Shown here piece after piece: positions 45,151 to 55,570 of a DNA stretch of 64,000 bases. Position 1 is the first letter of the stretch, and each line of letters opens with the position of its first letter. The position numbers were made by a program, and so were the translations under genes. Where the stretch lies: assembly GCF_048544455.1 (NCBI RefSeq), contig NC_133532.1:20338948-20402947 (forward strand), in the 5' to 3' direction. A model generated the notes under the pieces. It saw only the letters and a list, made by a program, of their open reading frames with translations. It ran no database searches and was not told the DNA's origin. This stretch comes from Silene latifolia (taxonomy: Eukaryota > Streptophyta > Magnoliopsida > Caryophyllales > Caryophyllaceae).

Positions 45151-45348
45151 TTAATCCCTAACTTAAAACCAAATTTAAAACATAATTGAAAAAAACCATT
45201 ATTTGAAAACTAATGAAAAACTCCTATATCTGGGGAAAATTCAGTTTTTTTAATCCCTAACTTAAAACCAAATTTAAAACATAATTGAAAAAAACCATTA
45301 TTTGAAAACTAATGAAAAACTCCTATATCTGGGGAAAATTCAGTTTTT
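45151..45348. repeat. Perfect 99-bp tandem duplication
   Basis: 45151-45249 and 45250-45348 are identical base for base. The right copy contains the fructokinase stop codon and last codons; both copies cover the start of its 3' untranslated region. Confidence 0.95.
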
Positions 45349-47255
45349 GTTGACCAATTCAAGTGCCTCAGCCATACTCGGAAGAGCGGGAATCGCACCC
45401 TTCTGAGTTGTTGCTATTGCTCCACATGCATTTGCCAACTTCAGTGCCTCTACCAACTTGCTCTCATCCTGTATATTTAAATTTTAATAAATTATTAAGT
45501 CGTACAATATTGCATAAATATAGTATCGAAATTAACTATAAACAAAAAACAAATGTTAAATTTAAAAAAAGTATAGATACTACCTCCAAGAGTGAGGGAT
45601 TGTTGGCAAGGGAATAAAGGAACGACCCAACATACGCATCTCCGGCTCCTGTTGTATCTACAGTTGCCACTGAGAACCCTTTTACCGATCCTTTGAAGTT
45701 CTGCAATTTTTTTTCAATTTATTTTCCAATAATCAAAATTTTTAGGAATGCGATTTTTAGCATACAAAAAAATATTTAATATAAAGGTGGAGATTGAAGA
45801 ACGAACAAACCTTAGAATAATATCTGCAGCCCTTTTCACCATCAGTAACCATGAGAAGCTTAAGATTATCATGCCATAAAGACATGACAACTTCTTCATT
45901 ATAAGGGTCTTGTTGGGTTAGAAACTCAACCTCTTCATCACTTACCTATACATATATAACAAATTAAATTAGAATCTACATTAATCTTGTAAGCACCAAT
46001 TATAGAGTATTATTTTAAAATACTCCTATTAAAGCTACAAACATGGAAAAATTGACGAACGTAAAGTATGAACACAAACCTTAATAATATCAGCATGATT
46101 CCAAATGCTATTAATACCATCCCTAGCATCTTGAGCGGAAGCCCACAGTGGAAGTCTAACATTGGGGTCGTAGGAGAGAATAGCACCAGCTTCCTTGGCT
46201 AACTTCATCGCAGCGAAGTGAGCCGACCTGCATGGCTCGGTGATTAAACTAATTGAGCCATAATGGAAGATCTTGGCTTGCTTGATAAGTTCGACATTAA
46301 GCTCAGATTCTTTTAGAAGCATATCAGCACTAGGGTTTCGATAGAACATGAACTCCCTCTCACCATTTTTCTTTAGAGTTACAAATGCCAGGGCAGTTCT
46401 TGCTTCCTTGTCGAAACACACCCCTTTTGTGTTCACTCCATTTTTGTCTAGTATGTCTACTAGCATCTTTCCAAATTCATCTTCGCCCACCTATATTAGG
46501 GTTAATGGTTTTGTTATACGTGAAAAACATTTAAAAATTATCGAGATTGATAATACGGGTTTGTTATATGTATATGAAAAAAACACAAAAAAAAGTATGG
46601 AGATTGATAATTAAAAATAACGAAGAATTTAGGACGGGGTGAACCAAATAAAATTAAAATTGAGTAACAAAATAATACTTATCTCAAAAATAAATCAGAA
46701 TACACATTCATATAGCTAGCAACAGTTACGGAGTAATAATTAATACTCGTATAATAGTTTATTATTAATAAGCAAAAAAAGTAATTTTCCTTTATTTATC
46801 AAATTTATAGTAAGATTAATTTTTTCCCCGGGTATTGCTTAGTGTTTACAAATAGAGCGTTCACAAATAGAGCTTACACAAAGCTTTCGTATTTAAATAA
46901 ATTAAATGTAAATTGTGATGAGAACAATAAAGTTCACCGTAGTCCGTAAACATGCGGCTAAATAAATAATAAATAACAAATAATAAAGCATTCATTCGAA
47001 ACAAAATTTTCCATAATATAATGGAGTACTATTTATGCACGAAACTATTTATTTAACGTAAAATCGAGAATAGTAGGTTACCTTGCCCATGAAGGCAGAT
47101 GAACCACCGAGTTTTGTAACAGCACAAGCCACGTTAGCGGGAGCACCACCAGGAGCCTTGACAAATCCACGCGATTCACCCAATGAAACACCGGCTTCAT
47201 CGGGGACGAAATCGATCAACATCTCTCCGAATGACACAATAGCTGAAGACTCCAT
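45340..47255 (-). CDS. Fructokinase (pfkB family), five exons
   Basis: Encodes a 321-residue cytosolic-type fructokinase, which phosphorylates fructose to fructose-6-phosphate with ATP, feeding sucrose breakdown products into glycolysis and starch synthesis. Exons (minus): 47255-47082, 46490-46080, 45945-45811, 45700-45584, 45468-45340. All introns are phase 0 with GT-AG borders (591, 134, 110 and 115 bp). Family marks: [10 protein letters not shown] at the N terminus; the first pfkB signature [10 protein letters not shown] (G36, G37, N41); [12 protein letters not shown]; and the second signature [13 protein letters not shown] with the catalytic base D261 and the anion-hole GAG. Length is typical of plant fructokinases (about 320-330) and I see no break, so it should be functional. 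The C terminus ends ALELVNKN. No plastid transit peptide is evident. It is the only ordinary host gene in the window, flanked by transposon debris. The stop codon lies in a 99-bp duplication, so the 3' UTR starts with a second copy of its own sequence. Confidence 0.95.
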
Positions 47256-47363
47256 TATTTCTTTTGAATAGATTGATATTGAATTAAGGGAAACTAATAA
47301 TATTGAGAAAACGAGAGATTACTTGATATGAATAAGGTGAGATTGGATAGGTATTGAGACGCG

Positions 47364-47371
47364 TATTTATA
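47364..47371 (-). promoter_or_regulatory. Fructokinase TATA box
   Basis: TATAAATA on the minus strand, about 110 bp upstream of the start codon, which would give a 5' UTR of about 80 nt. Confidence 0.65.
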
Positions 47372-47399
47372 ATGTTAACATCGTACTTTGTTGTTGATT

Positions 47400-48034
47400 T
47401 GTTATAAAACTCCTAGTCCGAATTATTTTTTTTGATTTTCGGTTATTATTATTATCTAAATCGTATCGGATTAGAAGATAATTCCTTGATATAATATACT
47501 TCGTATATCTATATCTATATCTATCTATTTTGTTTATAAAAATATACTTTCATTAGCCAATCAAATTAATGTTAGGATTTAAAAAATATTATCCTAAATA
47601 CAAACAATAACTAAACGACATTAGAGCTCTTGATATTTTGGGTTACCTAATTCCCAAGTCTTAACAGGATAAGAGAGTTCTGATTTAGTATACAAAATTT
47701 TATTTTATTTAGATAATTAGATGATCCACATAATTTTATCCACAATTGCTAAAGGATAACAACGATAATAAACGAAAACACCATGTGATTAGAAGTTAGT
47801 TAGGAAACAAATTAGCATAATTTATTCCTTCAAAAAAAAAAAAATTAGCATAATTTATGACCAAGTATTCATATCCAACTTCGATCAAACTCATTAGTTA
47901 CATGAACTTTCTCCATTTATCTAAGAGAAGAATATAATCATATTTTAAAATTAATATTGATTTGATATATTAATAAAATAAAATTATTGATATGATATTC
48001 ATTAGTACTCCCATTATTATTATTGTTATTATTA
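47400..48034. other. Gene-free upstream region of fructokinase
   Basis: A/T-rich sequence with a short TATATCTATATC microsatellite near 47508-47525. No gene or element recognised. Confidence 0.6.
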
Positions 48035-49244
48035 GTGTTTGTTTGGTTACTCATTCAACTAGTATAGGACCCGTGCTACAGCACGGCATTTTTAAGATTT
48101 TGTTTATAAAGAGGAAAATACAATAAAATTGTTTTTGGCATAAAATATATGGTACTTTTAAGTTAATGTTATAATATACTGTAGTAGATATAATATTAGG
48201 AAGGAGGACAAAAATTAAGTTTATTACAGTAAAAGATAGTTGAAACTAAGTTAGTCTTGTTTCGAACTATTAATAATAATACTATAAATACTATAATGTT
48301 AAATCAATAAGGGGAACTAATTTATGAAATTAAATTAGATGTAAATTATACTTAAAAAAACCTGTTAGCCTTATAAAAAAACGGTCGAAATAATATACGA
48401 AATAAGGGGAACTATTTTGGTTGGTTCTAATGAGATCTGCAAAATTATGTAGAAACAATTTGTTTCCATATAGGATTGTTATTATCTTAGTCATAATTTT
48501 TTGGGTTATATGTGGGAATGGTGTTATCAATGGGAAATCATTTTGTTTCCATATAAGATTCTTAATTAGAAAAGTCAAAAGAATTTTTTGGTTATACGTT
48601 GGAATGGTGGTAATCAATGGAAATCAATATATTTCTATATTCTTAATTAGATAGTGGGCTCAACTCAATATCTTATTTGTGGTGATTTAAATACATAAAG
48701 CACAAGCCCATTAATCAGAATCTTATTTGTGGTGACTTAAGTACATAAAACACGGGCCCATTAAAGTAGGGGGGAGTTGGGCGGGAAACTACTAAGAGAT
48801 TTTTATTCTCTTAGTAGTATGGGGGATTCATGGGAATGAATTGAGTTTTTTGCAACTTGTTTGGTTGCCCCAAATATTGTAAAATGGGGGAATTGACAAC
48901 TCCTACATGATGTAGGAGTTTGATTACCAACCCCCTCTAGGTAATTAGAACCCCCCCCCCCCCATCTATTTTCCTTCAAATTTACCCATTTGCCCCTAGA
49001 AAAAAAAAGAGTTATATGCTATTTATATTAGATAAGGGTATATTTGTATTTATAAATCAAAATCATGTGAATTGAAATAGTGTAACCAAACAAGACATTG
49101 GAGTTTAATTCATGGGAAAAACAAACTCCTTCAAGGCAACCAAACATATTTTTGCTATTTCATGTGAATTGTATAAGGGAGTTAAAATCCCGTGAATTGC
49201 AAATTAACACGGGAATTCAATGCCTGGATGAACCAAACGAGCAC
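48035..49244. mobile_element. Harbinger/Tourist-like element
   Basis: Imperfect inverted ends GTGTTTGTTTGGTT (48035) and, reverse-complemented, GTGCTCGTTTGGTT (ending 49244), flanked by TTA on both sides (48032-48034, 49245-49247), as in PIF/Harbinger-type elements. No transposase. A Helitron-like insert occupies part of it. Confidence 0.5.
48059..48822 (-). mobile_element. Helitron-like insert, right end approximate
   Basis: On the minus strand the sequence ends with the hairpin CCGTGC-TGTA-GCACGG (48071-48086), then GTCCTATACTAG, ending at 48059 and followed by T: a good Helitron 3' end. The other end is placed near 48822, where an inverted CTACTAAGAGA / TCTCTTAGTAG motif precedes the resumption of flanking sequence. 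The interior has an imperfect tandem repeat of about 110 bp (48465-48640) and one of about 57 bp (48660-48770). No helicase gene, so non-autonomous. Confidence 0.5.
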
Positions 49245-49249
49245 TTATT

Positions 49250-50055
49250 ATAGATCTGACAAAATAAACCTGAACCCAAAAAGGGATCGAAAATATCTAA
49301 ATTGATAACCAATAGAATACTCGATATCAGTAACCTGAATAGTACCCGAAACCCGACTCAATTCGAATCGAACCGAAACTGAACCGAATTCAATAATAAC
49401 CGAATGATGCCCGAACTTGAATATATCCGAACCGATAAGAACTAAACTGATAGACCCAGATTATAAATACTTTTCTAAAAACCACTTATTTTAGGTGTTT
49501 TTTCATTATTTTTTATTTTATGTTATTAATGGTATTATGTATTATTTATTCAAATTGAATTGTATAAGATACATTTAAGCTAGTTTTTCTTAGCTTTAGC
49601 TCAAGAATATTATGACCTGGAATTAAACTGAGTTGATATTACCTGATTTGAACCGCATTTGACTCGAAATAATACAAACAGATTACAGTGGCTAATCAAA
49701 ATGAACCCGATCAAAATCGAAATGAAACGAAAACTAAGGTCAACCAGATTTAAACCTAACTGATTACCTAATTGATTTAACCCGATCCAAACTATATCAA
49801 ATGACCCGTTTGCTATGTCTAGTTATTAACAACTAAGGCCAAATGTGGTAATTATGCAACTTGGGTTGGTTACGAGATCGGTTAAATCGGATTGAGTTAT
49901 TTCAGCTCCGAATTTTTGCCGGGTTATTACCTTGTCCGGATATGAATCATTACTAGAATCATGAATCATTATTGGATCAAGTGTCAGCATACCCTAAATT
50001 TTATCTTATGCATTTAATTTGGGCCCATCGTAACATTACTAGAAGGTGTATTAAT
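49250..50055. other. Low-complexity gene-free stretch
   Basis: Repeated CCCGAAACCCGA / GAACCGAA-type words at 49260-49480 and 49620-49800; nothing coding. Confidence 0.6.
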
Positions 50056-50145
50056 GGGTCCTGCTATACGTCGTCGACAAATTACTAAATATCGTCGACA
50101 ATTAATGTAAATTTCCAAGTTTGCCCTCCATAACATAACTACATA

Positions 50146-50240
50146 TCCGTCTCACTGAAATGCAATTTCCGTCTCCGTCTCACTAAAATGCAATTTTCGT
50201 CTCACTAAAACACAAGTCACCGTCTCACTAAAATATTTCA
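50146..50240 (+). repeat. CCGTCTCACTAAAATGCAAT subterminal repeats
   Basis: Four imperfect copies of CGTCTCACTRAAATGCAATT, 20-28 bp apart, just inside the proposed MULE end. They may be transposase-binding sites. Confidence 0.65.
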
Positions 50241-50482
50241 AACAAAAAAAGAAGTCGGGTTTTGTAATTAACAACATGAACGGGAACGATTTTAACAACG
50301 ATTCGAACAATGAAGCTAGTAACGAGGTTAGTTTACGATTTAGATTTGTTAAAAATTTATGTTTTATTATCGATTGAATCTCGAATTAGGATAGATGCCA
50401 TGAATGTAGACGGAATTATGCTAGAATTTGTGACGGATTTATTTGATTATGCAATTGAAAAAAAAAAAAAATAATACGAACT

Positions 50483-50692
50483 GGGCCTGGACGAAGAGAT
50501 TTTTCGTCCAGACCAGGTATTGGATGAAAAATTCTTTCGTCCAATATGGGCCTTGGACGAAAGAATTTTTCGTCCAATACCAGGCCTGGTCGAAAAATCC
50601 TTTCGTCCAAGGCCCATATTGGACGAAAGAATTTTTCGTCCAGGCCTGGTTTTGGACGAAAAATCCTTTCGTCCAAGGCCCAATTCGTGAAA
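50483..50692. repeat. Six-fold palindrome array in transposase intron
   Basis: Six palindromes of about 25 bp, each TTGGACGAAA...TTTCGTCCAA with 2-3 changes, at a period of about 33 bp. The spacers GGCCTGGTA/TACCAGGCC and GGCCCATA/TATGGGCC are themselves reverse complements of one another. A/T flanks also mirror (poly-A left, poly-T right, with GAACTGGGCC against GGCCCAATTC). The whole 250 bp can fold into one long hairpin. It lies within the predicted intron 50327-50940. Confidence 0.85.
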
Positions 50693-52829
50693 TTTTTTTT
50701 TTTGTTTCCGACTCGTTTTGTATAAATCATTTAAAATAATTAATTTCCGTCTTTGTATTATAATTTTTTTATTTTATATTTTTTTCGACAATTCAAATAA
50801 TTAACCGACTCGTTTTGTATAAAACAATTAAAATAATTAATTACCGTCTTTGTATTATTTTTATATTATTTTTTATTTATTCCGACTCGTTCCGTAGCAA
50901 ATAATTAATTAATAACTAATTTATCGAAATGCGTGCGCAGGTGATTAACGATGGAGACGGTATTGATTACTCAGATCATTTTACGACTAGCTTGTTCTTT
51001 GCATCTAGTATTCAAGCGTTTAATTGGGCATATGAGATCGGACTCCGACTCGAGTTTGGTATAAAAAGAGCAAGCAACAAGAAAGTTGGTCGTAACACGA
51101 ATTTGAGACAAGATTATTTTGTTTGTCGGATGGGTGGAAACGGTCCCGTAAATAAGGATGCCGAGTCTTTAATGAGGGGTAACACGGCTACCGCGTGGTG
51201 CAATTGCAAATTTTCAATGAAAGTTGTTGAATTAGAAGAGAATAAGTGGCAGCTTGTGATGAGATCCGGGTTTCATAATCATGCTTTAACGTTGTATTGT
51301 GATGGCGACAGATACTTTGCAAAGTTTGATGACGAGGAGTTGGCTTATATCGATGCCCAAGTTAGAGCTCACGTTAGACCGGCAATTATTAGTGCGGGTT
51401 TGCATCAGCGGAATCCGGAAAAGTCAAGACCTAATCGGCGACAAATCTACAATCGTTCTCAGAAAGTAAGGGCCGAGGAAAGAGATGGGAGAAACCCGCA
51501 CAATGAGATGTTAGCACTTGCGGTTCAAAGATAAGTACGTTCATTATTGGGTCATCGATCGGAGACCGATGAGCTAACCCACGTGTTCATGGCTCATCCA
51601 GAAGCCGTTAAGATGTTTCGATCATACTATTATGTGGTATTGATCGATTCCACGTACAAGACAAATTTATACCGTCTTCCGCTTGTTGAGATGGTTGGAG
51701 TCACACCCGTCGGGAAGAGCTTTGTCATCGCGTATGCTCTTGTGACGCATGAGTCCGAGGATGGATATTTGTGGGTCTTACGGAAACTGAAGGCCCTTCT
51801 CAATGATGACGTTCAACCTAATGCTATTGTTACCGATTGCGGCGGGTTTGTTGAACTCGATTCCCATTGTTTTTCCGGATTCGTCTCACTTGCTATGTCT
51901 TTGGCATATATATTCTAACGTGGAGACGAAAGCACTTGATATCACGAAACAGGATAGTTGGGCTAAGCACATAACTTGTAACTTGTTTGAAGCGGTTGTC
52001 GAGGCGGAGACCGAAGATAAGTTTAATGTTGCGTGGGGCAATTTGGCAAGGCAATGGGCGGGAGTGGCGGCTTATATTGAGAGGCAATGGTTCCCGCACT
52101 TGGAAAAATGGGCCAAGTATAGAACGAACAAGATAACTCATTTTGGGAATACTTCTACATCCCGGGTTGAGTCGGCTCATGCGAATTTGAAGAGATGGTT
52201 GAATAGCGCGAAACTGGCCGTTGATAGCATTTGGATTCAGTTTCATTCTTTGATGGAAACGCAACATGTTGAGATCCGACACTCATTGGAGTTATCTAGA
52301 TCGAAGCGGTTGACGGGGATTCAGCGATTATTTTTCAGACTTTCTTTAAAAATATCAAAGAATGCCATCAGTGAATTGCGTGAAGAATTCGAAAGAGGTG
52401 CCAAGATGATGGAAGATGCCTTGATTATCGATTGCGGTTGTGTAAAGGCTACTACACTTGGTTTGTTCTGTGCTTGTTCACTTCATCGCATTGCTAGAAA
52501 CGGATCTCGGGTCCCTGTTGATATGTTACATGCATTTTGGAGGAAGTTGGAGTACGATGGTTCGGAGGCAATGCCGACTTGTGACGATGATCGATTGGAG
52601 GAGTTATTCGATGAAATTCGGAATGCAGATCCGAGTATGAGATCATCCATGTTCGATGCCCTTTACTCTTAGATACATCCGCAAAAGGAGGATGTTAACG
52701 AGCCTCGGGTGAACGAGAACCCTAGAGGACGTCCGAGTAGGGGAACTCGTAGAGATCCGTCCGCCGTTGAGCATGCACGAGTTCGGGTTCGAGTAGGCAG
52801 TGCTACGCCCCAAAGAAACGCGTCTTCCC

Positions 52830-52975
52830 AACGTACTCCGTCTAGTACCCCCCGTTCTACTCCGACGGTTCCTGTTACTTCGTCGTCTACTCCCCGTTCT
52901 ACTCCGACGGTTCGTTTTACTCCGTATAGTACCCCCCGATCCACTCAAACGGGCCCCGGTACACCGTCTACCACT
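52830..52975 (+). repeat. Coding Ser/Thr/Pro repeat before OTU domain
   Basis: Three copies of a unit of about 45 bp encoding TPSSTPRSTPTV-like peptides, forming a flexible linker between transposase and OTU parts. Confidence 0.75.
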
Positions 52976-53654
52976 GCTACCACGAGTACGGGGAGTTTAG
53001 GCACATCGTATTGCGCACCTCTTGAGGTAGACTACACCATTGGTCATTCGAGGTACTTTCCTTATCTTCACTTTTTGCCTTCCTGGTTTCACGAGCATTT
53101 AGAAGCGTGGTTTAATCTTTCCAGAGACGGTCATTGTGGTTTTCGAGTTATCTCACATGCTGTTCGGGGTGACCAATCTCATTTCACGATGGCTAGAACA
53201 GATTTACTTAGGGAAATCCGTAGTCCCCTATACCGTGATCATATTTATGGCCCAGGGAGATTTGATGCGGAGGTAGCTAGAATTACATTTATGGATCAGA
53301 TACCGTGTGGCTCGGGTCATTGGATGGATAGTTTCGATCTATATGGTTATGCTACGATGTACAATTGGGTGATATGTTGTATTTCTGCATTTGACGATCA
53401 AGAAGGTCACCGACATTGGAATGGTAGTTATACTTATTTGCCTTTACGAGCCTCCCCCCCCGGAGTACGTACCCCATATGGTGTCTTATGGGTATTACAT
53501 GCGGGAAACCACTATTTGCGGCTCCGGGTACGCCCCTTGTCACCTATGCCTCCAATAGCCCCTTGTTGGGAACATGATGAAAGCGTAGCTCATTATGATG
53601 GCATGTATCGACATCAGCTATCTGTATGGCGCAGTTTCGCGAGTTGATCTTAGC

Positions 53655-53915
53655 TTTCATTTGTCCGATTATTGTACCTTTTATTTTATATATCCGAATA
53701 TTGTACCTTATATTTTATTTATCCGATTATTATAGTTTTATTTATCCGATTATTGTAGTTTATTATCCTCTGCATCCGATTAAATGACTTAAAACGTAAT
53801 TTAATTAAAACATTCCTTAAAACACAATTTGACATATTTTAATTAAAACATTCCTTAAAACACAATTTGACATAATTAAAACATAAACCAATTAAAACAT
53901 AATTAAAACATACCA
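53655..53915. repeat. A/T-rich short repeats after OTU gene
   Basis: TTATTTATCCGATTATTGTA-type words (53660-53775) and two copies of AATTAAAACATTCCTTAAAA followed by CACAATTTGACATA (53802-53875). No gene. Confidence 0.65.
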
Positions 53916-53917
53916 TA

Positions 53918-54040
53918 CCCCAAACCCTAAACCCTAAACCCTAAACCTTAAACCCTAAACCCCAAACCCTAAACACCAAACCCTAAACCCTAAACCCCAA
54001 ACCCTAAACCCCAAACCCTAAACCCCAAACCCCAAACCCA
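53918..54040 (+). repeat. Interstitial telomere-type repeat
   Basis: About 16 units of CCCTAAA mixed with CCCCAAA variants, matching the common plant telomere repeat. It lies between the OTU gene and the 159-aa gene. Confidence 0.9.
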
Positions 54041-54092
54041 TACCATAAACGATTATTACTTAAAACATAACATAATTAAATAACTATCGAAC

Positions 54093-54572
54093 TTAATTAT
54101 CTTCCGATGATGAAGATGACGATTCCTTATCTTCTTCACGATCTTGAATCTCAATTTCTTCAGGTTGGGTAGACATATATTGAGTCAACAAATCATTCAA
54201 GTAGAGATAAAGAATTCCTTGGTTGGGCACTCTACCGGCACATAAGTCTGATAGTCTTGGGTAATCGATCACGGTGAGAATGCGCTCAAAATATGTAAAG
54301 ATATCACTTTTTAACCTGCGAAACTCCCACATCTTCTCGTTTAGTACTTCATCAGAAACAACCTCATCTCTAACTGCTGGAGTTAGAACATGATCCGGGT
54401 TTCCGGCTAAAATTATATAAAGGCTACCAATTGGAGGCTCTTCAAGCATGTGCCATACAGTGTCACTGGGAACCACTGATTCAAGACGCTCAATTAGAAT
54501 TGGTAAATTTTGAACAATTAGATCGATTCTTATTTGATAAACTCTGATTTTTTGAGCATTTGTGAGAACCAT
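54093..54572 (-). CDS. Unknown 159-aa acidic-tailed protein
   Basis: Intact frame starting MVLTNAQKIRVYQIRIDLIV and ending in an acidic Ser-rich tail (DKESSSSSSEDN). The body looks helical with regularly spaced Leu/Ile, including LPILIERLESVVPSDTVWHM and LSDLCAGRVPNQGILYLYLN. No domain recognised and no signal peptide. A TATA box, CTTATAAATA on the minus strand at 54661-54670, lies 89 bp upstream of the ATG, which supports a real transcription unit. It shares its upstream region, including an AACGG array, with the divergent GRF gene. It is probably one of the cargo genes of the MULE. Confidence 0.6.
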   Translation of the reverse strand: MVLTNAQKIRVYQIRIDLIVQNLPILIERLESVVPSDTVWHMLEEPPIGSLYIILAGNPDHVLTPAVRDEVVSDEVLNEKMWEFRRLKSDIFTYFERILTVIDYPRLSDLCAGRVPNQGILYLYLNDLLTQYMSTQPEEIEIQDREEDKESSSSSSEDN

Positions 54573-54676
54573 TTTAGGATTGGATGTTGTGAGTGAATAA
54601 TTAGTATTGTAGTGAGTGAATAGGATTGGATGTTGTGATTGAAATTGACACAGAATGGCCTATTTATAAGCTATTA

Positions 54677-54890
54677 ATTGTAACGGCTATTTTTGAATTA
54701 TAACGGCTATTTTTTAATTATAACGGTTATTTTGAATTATAACGGCTATTTTTGAATTGTAACGGTTATTTTTGAATTGTAACGGTTATTTTGAATTATA
54801 ACGGCTATTTTTGAATTATAACGGTTATTTTGAATTATAACGGCTATTTTTGAATTATAACGGTTATTTTGAATTACAACGGTAACATTT
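54677..54890. promoter_or_regulatory. 11-copy AACGG array between divergent promoters
   Basis: Ten copies of TAACGGYTAT plus one CAACGGTAAC, 19-20 bp apart, joined by TTTTGAATTA. AACGGYTA resembles the core of MSA elements bound by three-repeat MYB proteins in G2/M genes. TATA boxes flank the array on both sides (54661-54670 minus; CATATAAACA near 54893-54902 plus). Confidence 0.75.
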
Positions 54891-54997
54891 TCCCATATAA
54901 ACATCTACATATTGAGGTATTTCTGAACTCATCTTCAACTTTTTCTATTTTCCAATCATTTTCATCTTCTTCCATTTTCTTCTTTAACTCTCTACTT

Positions 54998-55375
54998 ATG
55001 TCAACATCATCCTCAATGTGGGGAAACCACCCAATTGAAGGCCTTGATTTTAAGAATCAAATTTGCAATCGTTGTAAAAAAAACGCTATCATCAAGATTT
55101 CCGGGTCAGTTACTAATCCGAAGAAAGCGTATTTTAAGTGTGTATCTTGCGATCATTTTGTGTCGTGGTTGACTGAATATCATTTGACAATAACAAAAAA
55201 GTTGAATATAGCATGTGAAGATGAAGGTGATGATGCATCAAGTGGAAATGTCACGAAAGAGCAAGTGAAAGGTATAAAAAAGGAGATTTCGGAAATGGCA
55301 AGGATGATGAAGTTTTATTTCAAGTGTATCTTGTATTTGTTTGTTTTCATTATGTTGGCCATTGTCATGAAGTAG
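54998..55375 (+). CDS. GRF zinc-finger protein with C-terminal membrane segment
   Basis: 125 residues from the Met at 54998, preferred over the in-frame Met at 54869 because that one lies upstream of the TATA box. C23, C26, C48 and C51 with the pattern NPKKAYFKC...FVSWL match the GRF-type zinc finger, a small nucleic-acid-binding fold. A charged linker with a helix (KGIKKEISEMARMMK) leads to a 20-residue hydrophobic end (CILYLFVFIMLAIVMK), a likely tail anchor. Small GRF-plus-tail proteins are frequent in plant genomes; their role is unknown. Intact here. Divergent from the 159-aa gene. Confidence 0.75.
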   Translation: MSTSSSMWGNHPIEGLDFKNQICNRCKKNAIIKISGSVTNPKKAYFKCVSCDHFVSWLTEYHLTITKKLNIACEDEGDDASSGNVTKEQVKGIKKEISEMARMMKFYFKCILYLFVFIMLAIVMK

Positions 55376-55570
55376 TGAGTATTTCCAGAAATGTATGAAT
55401 TTGCATCAGTTGCTATGTATTCAAGAAATTTAAGAAATTTCAGAATTTAAAACCGTCATGTTTTTTGAATTAAACAAGGTTCAAATAGTTAACTAACATA
55501 ATCATCCAACATAAAAAATGTCTTCAAAAACGTACAACATAAATGAAATAAAAAAAAACTAGTCTCCTGA

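Larger units (their letters stand above)
50276..53647 (+). pseudogene. MULE transposase fused to OTU protease
   Basis: Predicted exon 1 at 50276-50326 (17 codons from MNGNDF, donor GAG|GTTAGT) and exon 2 from 50941 (acceptor GCGCAG|GTG). Exon 2 reads a FAR1/WRKY-like DNA-binding part (FVCRMGGNG, WCNCKF, HNH), then the MULE DDE transposase core (VVLIDSTYKTNLYRLPLVEM, IVTDC, LCLWHIYSNVETKAL), then a Ser/Thr/Pro repeat and an OTU cysteine-protease domain (DGHCGFRVIS with the Cys; NHYLRL with the His) ending 53647. Breaks: in-frame TAA at 51532-51534, a frameshift near 51840, and in-frame TAG at 52670-52672 exactly between transposase and OTU parts. OTU proteases cleave ubiquitin chains. The fusion is suggested by the shared frame on both sides of the last stop; two separate genes is the alternative. 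Confidence 0.8.

Noticed and set aside
50416..50739. Periodic peptides (LDEKFFRP-type and FVQ-type) on both strands
   Set aside because: A consequence of the palindrome array in the intron; symmetrical openness on both strands argues against a protein.
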